From Rheum nobile (Eukaryota; Streptophyta; Magnoliopsida; Caryophyllales; Polygonaceae), in NCBI GenBank assembly GCA_027886185.1, contig WOAB01000321.1:1765192-1829191 (forward strand): a stretch of 64,000 nt of DNA. The letters are read 5' to 3'. Below the pieces are notes generated by a model. That model was not told the DNA's origin and made no database searches. It saw only the letters and a program-made list of their open reading frames with translations. The translations under genes and the position numbers were made by a program. Shown in pieces: positions 37,001 to 49,599 of this stretch. The first letter of the stretch is position 1. Every line of letters begins with the position of its first letter.

Positions 37001-37590
37001 AACAACACTAATAACACCTACGTTTTACCATTTACGACACACGGCTCAACTTTGAGAGAAAGTTATGAGTTTCAAATTTTGTAAATTTCTTTTCAATAAT
37101 CATCTTATTTTGTCAAAATATTGGGAAGGAAACAAAGAGCTAAGAGTTTGGGCAACAAACAAAACTAAAAACACATACGATTTTCCATTTATGACAAAAG
37201 GCACAACTTTGAGCGAAAGTTATGAGTTTCAAATTTTGTCAATTTATTTTCGTGAATCATCTTATATTGTCAAAATATTGTGGAAAAACAAAGAGCTAAG
37301 AGTTTGGGCAACAAACAACACTAAAACCACCTAGGATATACCACTTACGACCTATGATGCAACTTTGAGTGAAAGTTAAGAGTTTCAAATTTTGTCAATT
37401 TTTTTTATGTGAATCATCTTATATTGTCAAAATATTGTGGAAAACAAAGAGCTAAGAGTTCGGGCGACAAACAATACTATAAACACCTACGATTTATCAT
37501 TTACGACATAAGGCACAACTTTGAGCGAATGTTATGTGTTTCAAATTTTGTCAATTTCTTTCCATTAATCATCTTATATTGTCAAAATAT
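34030..37590 (+). repeat. Duplication with 2158-bp offset, tagged by a 33-bp deletion in an E monomer
   Basis: The stretch about 34030-35430 recurs at about 36188-37590. Both contain an E monomer where ACCATTTA joins directly to TGCATTT, losing 33 bp (near 34124 and 36282). 14 monomers minus 33 bp gives the observed 2158-bp offset. Confidence 0.85.
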
Positions 37591-38391
37591 TAGGGGTAAA
37601 CAAAGAGCTTGAGTTTGGGCGACAAACATTACTAAAACAACTACTATTTACCAATTACGATAGAAGGCACAACTTTGAGCGAAAGTTATGAGTTTCAACT
37701 TTTGTAAATTTATTTCCGTGAATCATCTTATATTGTTAAAATATTAGGAAGGAAACAAAGATCTAAGAGTTTGGAAGACAAACAACAATAAAAACATCTA
37801 AGATTTACCATTTACGAAACACAAGGCACAACTTTGACCGAAAGTTATGCGTTTCAAATTTTGTCAATTTATTTCTGTGAATCATCTAATAATGTCAAAA
37901 TATTGGCGAAAACAAAGAGTTTGGGCGCCAAACAACACTAAAAACACCTATGTTTTACCATTTACGACACACTGCTCAACTTTGAGAGAAAGGTATGAGT
38001 TTCACATTTTGTCAATTTCTTTTCAAGAATCATCTTATTTTGTCAAAAATATTGCGAAGGAAACAAAGAGCTAAGAGTTTGGGCAACAAACAACACTAAA
38101 AACACCTACGATTTTCCATTTACAACAAAAGGCACAACTTTGAGCGAAAGTTATGAGTTTCAAATTTTGTCAATTTATTTCCGTGAATCATCTTATATTG
38201 TCTAAATATTGGGGGAAAACAAAGAGCTAAGAGTTTGGGCAACAAACAACACTTAAACCACCTAGGATATACCACTTACGACATATGATGCAACTTTGAG
38301 TGAAAGTTAAGAGTTTCAAATTTTGTCAATTTTTTTTATGGAAATCATCTTATATTGTCAAAATTTTGTGGGAAACAAAGAGCTAAGAGTT

Positions 38392-38396
38392 CGGGC
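38392..38396 (+). other. Target-site duplication, left (CGGGC)
   Basis: Matches 41348-41352. The 5-bp length is typical of LTR-retrotransposon integration. Confidence 0.8.
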
Positions 38397-38479
38397 TAAA
38401 ATACCCTAAATAAGATAGTAATGGCAATTTGGTAAATAAGATTTTTTTTGGGGGTTTCTTAAAATGAGAAAAGGGTAAT

Positions 38480-38500
38480 TTTGGGGATATAAATCCCCAA
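38480..38500 (+). promoter_or_regulatory. TATA box of the LTR
   Basis: GATATAAATC sits inside a small palindrome (GGGGATATAAATCCCC), about 90 bp from the left end, followed by a C/T-rich, GC-rich leader. This suggests plus-strand transcription with a very short U3. Confidence 0.5.
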
Positions 38501-40863
38501 AGGGGTCGTCTTCCTCAACAAGCCAAGTCTCCTTCCCGAACTCCCTCTCGTGCTCGGTGGATGCTCTCCCTCCGGCGAGCCTAACCCTTATGTGCTCTCT
38601 CCCCGGCCATCTCTTTCCTTTCCCTGAAGCCGAAGACGCCGCTGCTGAGTTGCTGTCGCCGTTGTACTGTTTGCTGTTACTGGAGACATCGGAGCCGCTG
38701 CTGCTGAAGGCTGAGAGCTGCTGCGGTTCGTCGGAGTTCGGCTGAGTTCCGGCGATGGGGAGCTCGACTGGCCACTGCTGCTCGCTGCCTCGTTCCTCCT
38801 CTGTTTGCTGAGTCGTGGTTGCTGTCTGCTGGTTGCCGCTGTTAGCTGCTGGTGTTCCGCGGTGGTTCCGTCGACGAGAAACCACTTCCGGCAAGGACAA
38901 AGCAGTGGTCGTCGAGATGTGGAAGACGTTGAAGATTTCGTTCCAGCTATGAGCCAATTGTTTGCTTGGTTCGGTCATTAGTGTGCAGCTAAGCCTTGAA
39001 TTGAAGTAAGTGGATTAAGGGTGTTTTGCTGAATTTAGGGGTATTATTCAACTGTTAATGATTGTGTGAATTCGGTGGTGAATTGAGCAGCTAAGATTGA
39101 TTTTGAATTGGATTAATTTGGGTTGATTTTGGTTGTGATTTCGCCTAATTAATTGGAGGTATAATTTTAGGGTTTGAATTTGGGGGTTTTGTTAGTAGTG
39201 GATTTGTATGAGTTAATTAATACCAAGGATTTGCTCGGATGTTGTCGCAGGTTCGTTCGGGTTGGTTGGAGATCTCTGAGGTCGTGGTTGTCGAGTTTAA
39301 GGCAAGATAAATCTTGCTAACCCTTCGTATATTTTATAAAATTACTTTTGTCCCTATATTGATTCAGTAATTGATTTAGCCTTGTCTGAGTAAATTAATT
39401 TGGATTATTAGTTGTGAAATTTCTTGGTTGAATATGTGTGTTTGTCGACACCTGTGTGTGTTGGCGGTTGTGTGTTGGATTGTGTGCATAATTATTGGTC
39501 GTGCATCGGATTCCAGTTGTGTGTTTTGTTATTGGTCTTGTGCTGGGTATTGATTGTTTGCTTGGTTGTTGGCAGATATTGGTATGTTCTTGGTTACTGG
39601 TTCGTGTAGAATATTGGTTGTTGCTTGATTGTTGGCAGATATTGGTTATGTGCTGGATTATTGGATGTAGAATTACGTGGTTGAATATATGTGTGTGTGT
39701 GTGAATGTGTGGGTGTGTTAGTAATTGTCTCGTGTTGTGTTTGATTGAATGTGATGTGGTAGTTGGTCATAACTAAATGTGGATTGATTGTTGTGGATTG
39801 ATGGTTATGAATTGATTGTTGTGGATTGATTGGATTATTGAATTTAAAGTTGCTTGGTTGATTATATATATGTGTGAATATGTGTTAATCGTTGTCGTGT
39901 GTAATAATTGATTGGGTGTCGGTGTGGTGATGGATTGTTGTTGTTGATTGAGAGTCGAAGGGCCTACGTTGTTAAGGGCCAATGTTAATTCAGAGTCGAA
40001 GGGCCAGGTAATGATAGCCTCACCAAACCTCGTAGGGTGTAGCCTATGTTGTTAAGGGCCAGGAGTTGGATGGTATGAGACCGTCCCTATCCGGATAGTT
40101 GGTTTTGGGTGATGAAAGTCTCACCCGGTGGTGGGTTGGAATTGTCTCACCCGGTGATGTGGTGGTGAGACGGAGGAGGGAGATATTATGTGTTAAATGT
40201 TGATTGCGTACTTGATTAAGTGGTTTTGTGTTGGATGTTGGTTGTGTTGGTGAATATTGACTGTGTGTTTGGTTATTGGTTTTATGTTGGATATTGATTG
40301 CTGGCTAGTTTGACTTGTTGTTAAATATTAGCTATTGTAGCAAATGGTGATGTGGATTTATGCTGGTGGGTGTGCAGGTTGGTTTCCCATCTTGAGGGTG
40401 TGGCCCAACATGGGTTGAGTTTGAATGTATGAGTTACAATCTATGTTAACGAACAGGCGGCACCGGAAGGGTGGCTGGCCTGGATCGTTGTTTTGTTATG
40501 TTGGTATTATGTGATGATTGTCTCATTGATGCTTATGTGTTTGTTAATGTGAAGGTTAATTGGATGTGTTAGTGCAGTAGGGAGTTCAGTATAATTGATT
40601 AGTCTTGGTTGTAAGTCAGTAGTAAGATATATGCATATGTTTCATAGGGTTGATGATTGAGGTATTAGTATTGGAGAGAAAGTTGGATTGGATCGTTTTA
40701 TTCGTTTATGCTTGTGATGATGTTGAGGTTGGATTGAAGAGGTTAGTATAGTATAGAGTTGGATAAGAATGGGTAATTGGTTGGTTATGTGGTAGTGGGT
40801 GTTTGTGTTTTGACGTGTGATTGGTCTTGGTTGGATGATATGATTATGATATAGTTATGATAT

Positions 40864-40864
40864 A

Positions 40865-40897
<33 letters not shown>

Positions 40898-40900
40898 ATG
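40864..40900. repeat. (AT)n microsatellite inside the LTR
   Basis: An alternating TA run interrupted once by GT. The surrounding 39400-40900 is GT-rich low-complexity sequence with short duplications such as GAGTCGAAGGGCC at about 39951 and 39993. No gene. Confidence 0.9.
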
Positions 40901-41347
40901 TGTGGCATGTTGTTATTTGGCATGAGTTGGTTGGTGTGATAATTCTCTGGTGTTAAACTGTTTTGGCTTGAGGAGTTTTGCCAGTCTTTTGTGAGACTGA
41001 CCAACTTCAGTTTATGTGCCGCGGTTGGCTGGGGTATCGGGTCCCCCAGTCAATCAGGCTTGCAGGTTTGGAGCAACAAGCGGGTTCTGGATCACAGATG
41101 TGTCTTCACAGTGAAAGATTTAGAATTGCATCAGATTTGAAAATGTTGTATTCGCTTCCGTTGTTTTGGATTTAAATTGATGCATTAAACTGGATGACAG
41201 TTTTAAGTGTTGTTTTAAATCTTGAGCAGGGATTTTAATATTGATGATTTTATGTATTGGAAGAGTTTTGGATTTCTTTTCTTTTAAAATCGCCTTATAG
41301 TCCTTCAGGACTATGGCACTGTAGCACCTCCGGCCCGGGGTGTTACA

Positions 41348-41352
41348 CGGGC
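41348..41352 (+). other. Target-site duplication, right (CGGGC)
   Basis: Matches 38392-38396; the satellite continues as GACAAACAATACTAT. Confidence 0.8.
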
Positions 41353-42734
41353 GACAAACAATACTATAAACACCTACGATTTACCATTTACGACATAAGG
41401 CATAACTTTGAGCGAATGTTATGTGTTTCAAATTTTGTCATTTCTTTCCATGAATCATCTTATATTGTCAAAATATTAGGGGGGAAACAAAGAGCTTGAG
41501 TTTGGGCGACAAACAATACTAAAAACAACTACGATTTACCAATTACGAGAGAAGGCACAACTTTGAGTGAAAGTTATGAGTTTCAACTTTTGTAAATTTA
41601 TTTCCGTGAATCATCTTATATTATTAAAATATTAGGAAGGAAACAAAGATCTAAGAGTTTGGAAGAAAAACAACACAAAAAACATCTAAGATTTACCATT
41701 TACGAAACACAAGGCACAACTTTGACCGAAAGTTATGCGTTTCAAATTTTGTCAATTTCTTTCTGTGAATCATCTAATAATGTCAAAGTATTGGCGGAAA
41801 CAAAGAGCTAAGAGTTTGGGCGCCAAACAACACTAAAAACACCTACATTTTACCATTTACGACACACGGCTCAACTTTGAGAGGAAGTTATGAGTTTCAA
41901 ATTTTGTCAATTTCTTTTCAATAATCATCTTATTTTGTCAAAATATTGGGAAGGAAACAAAGAGGTAAGAGTTTGGGCAACAAACAAAACTAAAAACACA
42001 TACGATTTTCCATTTATGACAAAAGGCACAACTTTGAGCGAAAGTTATGAGTTTCAAATTTTGTCAATTTATTTTCGTGAATCATCTTATATTGTCAAAA
42101 TATTGTGGGAAAACAAAGAGCTAAGAGTTTGGACAACAAACAACACTAAAACGATCTAGGATATACCACTTACGACATATGATGCAACTTTGAGTGAAAG
42201 TTAAGAGTTTCAAATTTTGTCAATTTTTTTTATGTGAATCATCTTATATTGTCAAAATATTGTGGAAAACAAAGAGCTAAGAGTTCGGGCGACAAACAAT
42301 ACTATAAACACCTACGATTTACCATTTACGACATAAGGCACAACTTTGAGCGAATGTTATGTGTTTCAAATTTTGTCAATTTCTTTCCATTAATAATCTT
42401 ATATTGTCAAAATATTAGGGGTAAACAAAGAGCTTGAGTTTGGGCGACAAACAATACTAAAACAACTACTATTTACCAATTACTATAGAAGGCACAACTT
42501 TGAGCGAAAGTTATGAGTTTCAACTTTTGTAAATTTATTTCCGTGAATCATCTTATATTGTTAAAATATTAGGAAGGAAACAAAGATCTAAGAGTTTGGA
42601 AGACAAACAACAATAAAAACATCTAAGATTTCCAATTTACGAAACACAAGGCACAACTTTGACCGAAAGTTATGCGTTTCAAATTTTGTCAATTTCTTTC
42701 TGTGAATCATCTAATAATGTCAAAATATTGGCGA

Positions 42735-42891
42735 AAACAAAGAGCTAAGAGTTTGGGCGCCAAACAACACTAAAAACACCTACGTTTTACCATTTACGAC
42801 ACACGGCTGAACTTTGAGAGAAAGTTATGAGTTTCAAATTTTGTAAATTTCTTTTCAATAATCATCTTATTTTGTCAAAATATTGGGAAGG
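42735..42891 (+). repeat. Satellite monomer class F
   Basis: Diagnostic words: GTTTGGGCGCCAAACAACAC, CACACGGCT, TTTGAGAGAAAG, TTTCTTTTCAATAATC. Confidence 0.88.
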
Positions 42892-43047
42892 AAACAAAGA
42901 GCTAAGAGTTTGGGCAACAAACAAAACTAAAAACACATACAATTTTCCATTTATGACAAAAGGCACAACTTTGAGCGAAAGTTATGAGTTTCAAATTTTG
43001 TCAATTTATTTTCGTGAATCATCTTATATTGTCAAAATATTGTGGGA
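42892..43047 (+). repeat. Satellite monomer class A
   Basis: Diagnostic words: GTTTGGGCAACAAACAA, ACGATTTTCCATTTA (here with a CATACAATTT variant), GACAAAAGGCAC, TTTATTTTCGTGAATC. Confidence 0.88.
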
Positions 43048-43203
43048 AAACAAAGAACTAAGAGTTTGGGCAACAAACAACACTAAAACCACCTAGGATA
43101 TACCACTTACGACATATGATGCAACTTTGAGTGAAAGTTAAGAGTTTCAAATTTTGTCAATTTTTTTTATGTGAATCATCTTATATTGTCAAAATATTGT
43201 GGG
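43048..43203 (+). repeat. Satellite monomer class B
   Basis: Diagnostic words: ACCACCTAGGATATACCACT, CATATGATGCAAC, GTTAAGAGTTTC, a T-run before ATGTGAATC. Confidence 0.88.
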
Positions 43204-43359
43204 AAACAAAGAGTTAAGAGTTCGGGCGACAAACAATACTATAAACACCTACGATTTACCATTTACGACATATGGCACAACTTTGAGCGAATGTTATGTA
43301 TTTCAAATTTTGTCAATTTCTTTCCATTAATCATCTTATATTGTCAAAATATTAGGGGT
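43204..43359 (+). repeat. Satellite monomer class C
   Basis: Diagnostic words: AGAGTTCGGGCGAC, ATACTATAAACACC, GAGCGAATGTTATGT, TTTCCATTAATC, ending in a G-run. The C/D border G-run varies from 4 to about 10 G in different copies. Confidence 0.88.
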
Positions 43360-43514
43360 AAACAAAGAGCTTGAGTTTGGGCGACAAACAATACTAAAAC
43401 AACTACTATTTACCAATTACGATAGAAGGCACAACTTTGAGCGAAAGTTATGAGTTTCAACTTTTGTAAATTTATTTCCGTGAATCATCTTATATTGTTA
43501 AAATATTAGGAAGG
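43360..43514 (+). repeat. Satellite monomer class D
   Basis: Diagnostic words: GAGCTTGAGTTTGGGCGAC, AACAACTAC, TACCAATTACGA, TTTCAACTTTTGTAAATTT. This class is the CACTA insertion site at 56449/60963. Confidence 0.88.
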
Positions 43515-43671
43515 AAACAAAGATCTAAGAGTTTGGAAGAAAAACAACAATAAAAACTTTTAAGATTTACCATTTACGAAACACAAGGCACAACTTTGAC
43601 CGAAAGTTATGCGTTTCAAATTTTGTCAATTTCTTTCTGTGAATCATCTAATAATGTCAAAATATTGGCGG
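43515..43671 (+). repeat. Satellite monomer class E
   Basis: Diagnostic words: AAGATCTAAGAGTTTGGAAG, AAGATTTACCATTTACGAAA, TTTGACCGAAAG, CATCTAATAATGTC, ATTGGCGG. Confidence 0.88.
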
Positions 43672-46600
43672 AAACAAAGAGCTAAGAGTTTGGGCGCCAA
43701 ACAACACTAAAAACACCTATGTTTTACCATTTACGACACACGGCTCAACTTTGAGAGAAAGTTATGAGTTTCACATTTTGTCAATTTCTTTTCAAGAATC
43801 ATCTTATTTTGTCAAAATATTGCGAAGGAAACAAAGAGCTAAGAGTTTGGGCAACAAACAACATTAAAAACACCTACGATTCTCCATTTACGGCAAAAGG
43901 CACAACTTTGAGCGAAAGTTATGAGTTTCAAATTTTGTCAATTTATTTCCGTGAATCATCTTATATTGTCAAAATATTGTGGGAAAACAAAGAGCTAAGA
44001 GTTTGGGCAACAAACAACACTAAAATCACCTAGGATATACCACTTACGACATATGATGCAACTTTGAGTGAAAGTTAAGAGTTTCAAATTTTGTCAATTT
44101 TTTTTATGAAAATCGTCTTATATTGTCAAAATATTGTGGGAAACAAAGAGCTAAGAGTTCGGGCGAAAAACAATACTATAAACACCTACGATTTACCATT
44201 TACGACATAAGGCATAACTTTGAGCGAATGTTATGTGTTTCAAATTTTGTCAATTTCTTTCCATGAATCATCTTATATTGTCAAAATATTAGGGGGGGAA
44301 ACAAAGAGCTTGAGTTTGGGCGACAAACAATACTAAAAACAACTACGATTTACCAATTACGAGAGAAGGCACAACTTTGACTGAAAGTTATGAGTTTCAA
44401 CTTTTGTAAATTTATTTCCGTGAATCATCTTAAATTGTTAAAATATTAGGAAGGAAACAAAGATCTAAGAGTTTGGAAGAAAAACAACACAAAAAACATC
44501 TAAGATTTACCATTTACGAAACACAAGGCATAACTTTGACCGAAAGTTATGCATTTCAAATTTTGTCAATTTCTTTCTGTGAATCATCTAATAATGTCAA
44601 AGTATTGGCGAAAACAAAGAGCTAAGAGTTTGGGCGCCAAACAACACTAAAAACACCTACATTTTACCATTTACGACACACGGCTCAACTTTGAGAGAAA
44701 GTTATGAGTTTCAAATTTTGTCAATTTCTTTTCAATAATCATCTTATTTTGTCAAAATATTGCGAAGGAAACAAAGAGGTAAGAGTTTGGGCAACAAACA
44801 ACACTAAAAACACCTACGATTTTCCATTTATGACAAAAGGCACAACTTTGAGCGAAAGTTATGAGTTTCAAATTTTGTCAATTTATTTTCGTGAATCATC
44901 TTATATTGTCAAAATATTGTGGAAAAACAAAGAGCTAAGAGTTTGGACAACAAACAACACTAAAACCACCTAGCATATACCACTTACGACATATGATGCA
45001 ACTTTGAATGAAAGTTAAGTGTTTCAAATTTTGTCAATTTTTTTTATGTGAATCATCTTATATTGTCAAAATATTGTGGGAAACAAAGAGCTAAGAGTTC
45101 GGGCGACAAACAATACTATAAACACCTACGATTTACCATTTACGACATAAGGCACAACTTTGAGCGAATGTTATGTGTTTCAAATTTTGTCAATTTCTTT
45201 CCATTAATCATCTTATATTGTCAAAATATTAGGGGGAAACAAAGAGCTTGAGTTTGGGCGACAAACAATACTAAAACAACTACGATTTACCAATTACTAT
45301 AGAAGGCACAACTTTGAGCGAAAGTTATGAGTTTCAACTTTTGTAAATTTATTTCCGTCAATCATCTTATATTGTTAAAATATTAGGAAGGAAATAAAGA
45401 TCTAAGAGTTTGGAAGACAAACAACAATAAAAACATCTAAGATTTACCATTTACGAAACACAAGGCACAACTTTGACTGAAATTTATGCGTTTCAAATTT
45501 TGTCAATTTCTTTCTGTGAATCATCTAATAATGTCAAATTATTGGCGAAAACAAAGAGCTAAGAGTTTGGGCGCCAAACAACACTAAAAACACCTACGTT
45601 TTACCATTTACGACACACGGCTGAACTTTGAGAGAAAGTTATGAGTTTCAAATTTTGTAAATTTCTTTTCAATAATCATCTTATTTTGTCAAAATATTGG
45701 GAAGGAAACAAAGAGCTAAGAGTTTGGGCAACAAACAAAACTAAAAACACATACAATTTTCCATTTATGACAAAAGGCACAACTTTGAGCGAAAGTTATG
45801 AGTTTCAAATTTTGTCAATTTATTTTCGTGAATCATCTTATATTGTCAAAATATTGTGGGAAAACAAAGAACTAAGAGTTTGGGCAACAAACAACACTAA
45901 AACCACCTAGGATATACCACTTACGACATATGATGCAACTTTGAGTGAAAGTTACGAGTTTCAAATTTTGTCAATTTTTTTTATGTGAATCATCTTATAT
46001 TGTCAAAATATTGTGGGAAACAAAGAGTTAAGAGTTCGGGCGACAAACAATACTATAAACACCTACGATTTACCATTTACGACATATGGCACAACTTTGA
46101 GCGAATGTTATGTGTTTCAAATTTTGTCAATTTCTTTCCATTAATCATCTTATATTGTCAAAATATTAGGGGTAAACAAAGAGCTTGAGTTTGGGCGACA
46201 AACAATACTAAAACAACTACTATTTACCAATTACGATAGAAGGCACAACTTTGAGCGAAAGTTATGAGTTTCAACTTTTGTAAATTTATTTCCGTGAATC
46301 ATCTTATATTGTTAAAATATTAGGAAGGAAACAAAGATCTAAGAGTTTGGAAGAAAAACAACAATAAAAACTTTTAAGATTTACCATTTACGAAACACAA
46401 GGCACAACTTTGACCGAAAGTTATGCGTTTCAAATTTTGTCAATTTCTTTCTGTGAATCATCTAATAATGTCAAAATATTGGCGGAAACAAAGAGCTAAG
46501 AGTTTGGGCGCCAAACAACACTAAAAACACCTATGTTTTACCATTTACGACACACGGCTCAACTTTGAGAGAAAGTTATGAGTTTCACATTTTGTCAATT

Positions 46601-49599
46601 TCTTTTCAAGAATCATCTTATTTTGTCAAAATATTGCGAAGGAAACAAAGAGCTAAGAGTTTGGGCAACAAACAACATTAAAAACACCTACGATTCTCCA
46701 TTTACGGCAAAAGGCACAACTTTGAGCGAAAGTTATGAGTTTCAAATTTTGTCAATTTATTTTCGTGAATCATCTTATATTGTCAAAATATTGTGGGAAA
46801 ACAAAGAGCTAAGAGTTTGGGCAACAAACAACACTAAAATCACCTAGGATATACCACTTACGACATATGATGCAACTTTGAGTGAAAGTTAAGAGTTTCA
46901 AATTTTGTCAATTTTTTTTATGTAAATCGTCTTATATTGTCAAAATATTGTGGGAAACAAAGAGCTAAGAGTTCGGGCGAAAAACAATACTATAAACACC
47001 TACGATTTACCATTTACGACATAAGGCATAACTTTGAGCGAATGTTATGTGTTTCAAATTTTGTCAATTTCTTTCCATGAATCATCTTATATTGTCAAAA
47101 TATTAGGGGGGGAAACAAAGAGCTTGAGTTTGGGCGACAAACAATACTAAAAACAACTACGATTTACCAATTACGAGAGAAGGCACAACTTTGACTGAAA
47201 GTTATGAGTTTCAACTTTTGTAAATTTATTTTCGTGAATCATCTTAAATTGTTAAAATATTAGGAAGGAAACAAAGATCTAAGAGTTTGGAAGAAAAACA
47301 ACACAAAAAACATCTAAGATTTACCATTTACGAAACACAAGGCACAACTTTGACCGAAAGTTATGCGTTTCAAATTTTGTCAATTTCTTTCTGTGAATCA
47401 TCTAATAATGTCAAAGTATTGGCGAAAACAAAGAGCTAAGAGTTTGGGCGCCAAACAACACTAAAAACACCTACATTTTACCATTTACGACACACGGCTC
47501 AACTTTGAGAGAAAGTTATGAGTTTCAAATTTTGTCAATTTCTTTTCAATAATCATCTTATTTTGTCAAAATATTGCGAAGGAAACAAAGAGGTAAGAGT
47601 TTGGGCAACAAACAACACTAAAAACACCTACGATTTTCCATTTATGACAAAAGGCACAACTTTGAGCGAAAGTTATGAGTTTCAAATTTTGTCAATTTAT
47701 TTTCGTGAATCATCTTATATTGTCAAAATATTGTGGAAAAACAAAGAGCTAAGAGTTTGGACAACAAACAACACTAAAACCACCTAGCATATACCACTTA
47801 CGACATATGATGCAACTTTGAATGAAAGTTAAGTGTTTCAAATTTTGTCAATTTTTTTTATGTGAATCATCTTATATTGTCAAAATATTGTGGGAAACAA
47901 AGAGCTAAGAGTTCGGGCGACAAACAATACTATAAACACCTACGATTTACCATTTACGACATAAGGCACAACTTTGAGCGAATGTTATGTGTTTCAAATT
48001 TTGTCAATTTCTTTCCATTAATCATCTTATATTGTCAAAATATTAGGGGGAAACAAAGAGCTTGAGTTTGGGCGACAAACAATACTAAAACAACTACGAT
48101 TTACCAATTACTATAGAAGGCACAACTTTGAGCGAAAGTTATGAGTTTCAACTTTTGTAAATTTATTTCCGTCAATCATCTTATATTGTTAAAATATTAG
48201 GAAGGAAATAAAGATCTAAGAGTTTGGAAGACAAACAACAATAAAAACATCTAAGATTTACCATTTACGAAACACAAGGCACAACTTTGACTGAAATTTA
48301 TGCGTTTCAAATTTTGTCAATTTCTTTCTGTGAATCATCTAATAATGTCAAATTATTGGCGAAAACAAAGAGCTAAGAGTTTGGGCGCCAAACAACACTA
48401 AAAACACCTATGTTTTACCATTTATGACACACGGCTCAACTTTGAGAGAAAGTTATGAGTTTCACATTTTGTCAATTTCTTTTCAAGAATCATCTTATTT
48501 TGTCAAAATATTGCGAAGGAAACAAAGAGCTAAGAGTTTGGGCAACAAACAACACTAAAAACACCTACGATTTTCCAATTACGACAAAAGCACAACTTTG
48601 AGCGAAAGTTATGAGTTTCAAATTTTGTCAATTTATTTCCGTGAATCATCTTATATTGTCTAAATATTGGGGGAAAACAAAGAGCTAAGAGTTTGGGCAA
48701 CAAACAACACTAAAACCACCTAGGATTTACCACTTACGACATATGATGCAACTTTGAGATAAAGTTAAGAGTTTCAAATTTTTTCAATTTTTTTTATGTA
48801 AATCATCTTATATTGTAAAAATATTGTGGGAAACAAAGAGCTAAGAGTTCGGGCGACAAACAATACTATAAACACCTACGATTTACCATTTACGACATAA
48901 GGCACAACTTTGAGCGAATGTTAGGTGTTTCAAATTTTGTCAATTTCTTTCCATGAATCATCTTATATTGTCAAAATATTAGGGGGGAAACAAAGAGCTT
49001 GAGTTTGGGCGACAAACAATACTAAAAACAACTACGATTTACCAATTACGAGAGAAGGCTCAACTTTGAGTGAAAGTTATGAGTTTCAACTTTTGTAAAT
49101 TTATTTCCGTGAATCATCTTATATTGTTAAAATATTAGGAAGGAAACAAAGATCTAAGAGTTTGGAAGAAAAACAACACAAAAAACATCTAAGATTTACC
49201 ATTTACGAAACACAAGGCATAACTTTGACCGAAAGTTATGCGTTTCAAATTTTGTCAATTTCTTTCTGTGAATCATCTAATAATGTCAAAGTATTGGCGG
49301 AAACAAAGAGCTAAGAGTTGGGGCGCCAAACAACACTAAAAACACCTACATTTTACCATTTAAGACAAACGGCTCAACTTTGAGAGAAAGTTATGAGTTT
49401 CAAATTTTGTCAATTTCTTTTCAATAATCATCTTATTTTGTCAAAATATTGGGAAGGAAACAAAGAGGTAAGAGTTTGGGCAACAAAATAAACTAAAAAC
49501 ACATACGATTTTCCATTTATGACAAAAGGCACAAGTTTGAGCGAAAGTTATGAGTTTCAAATTTTGTCAATTTATTTTCGTGAATCATCTTATATTGTC

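Larger units (their letters stand above)
20271..38396 (+). repeat. Satellite array, main forward block 1
   Basis: Continuous ~156-bp monomers in forward orientation. B-class CACCTAGGATATACCAC and C-class TATAAACACCTACGATTTAC recur mostly every 936-940 bp, the six-monomer repeat. Exceptions are a four-monomer unit near 20.6-21.2 kb and the larger duplications listed separately. The block is interrupted at 38396 by an LTR insertion inside a C monomer. Short ORFs recur because the monomer length is near a multiple of three; they are not genes. Confidence 0.95.
38397..41347 (+). mobile_element. Solo-LTR-like insertion (Ty3/gypsy-type ends), 2951 bp, with 5-bp target duplication
   Basis: The insert splits a class-C monomer. 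CGGGC at 38392-38396 is repeated at 41348-41352, and removing the insert restores the monomer exactly. The right end reads CCCGGGGTGTTACA, the usual 3' end of large gypsy LTRs (TGTAACACC in reverse). The left end is TAAAATACCC, not the canonical TG, so that end may be mutated or the family unusual. A GC-rich leader follows a TATA box at the left. No gag or pol motif was found on either strand, so a solo LTR is the best reading. A long minus-strand open frame at 38406-38978 is low-complexity (Ser/Gln/Thr rich) and I do not call it a gene. Confidence 0.72.
42735..43671 (+). repeat. Reference 937-bp higher-order repeat unit F-A-B-C-D-E
   Basis: One clean unit used here to define the classes; the next unit begins at 43672. 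Its six monomers measure 157, 156, 156, 156, 155 and 157 bp. Each class differs from the others at many sites, while copies of the same class 937 bp apart are nearly the same. That is the hallmark of higher-order repeat homogenisation. Confidence 0.92.
42740..48370 (+). repeat. Tandem duplication of a 2814-bp (18-monomer, three HOR units) block
   Basis: Copies are about 42740-45553 and 45554-48370. Shared private variants: CACGGCTGAACTTTG (42801 and 45615), AACTTTTAAGATTT in an E monomer (43554 and 46368), GATTCTCCATTTACGGC in A (43879 and 46693), and CACCTAGCATATACC in B (44967 and 47781). Few differences between copies are visible. Confidence 0.88.

Noticed and set aside
38406..38978. 190-codon minus-strand ORF in the LTR
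   Set aside because: Composition is low-complexity Ser/Gln/Thr/Glu. It lies opposite the GC-rich leader after the TATA box and shows no gag or other domain.
39424..39704. Short ORFs in the GT-rich part of the LTR
   Set aside because: Cys/Val/Leu/Trp-rich translations of low-complexity TTGGTTGTTG-type DNA; no coding signal.
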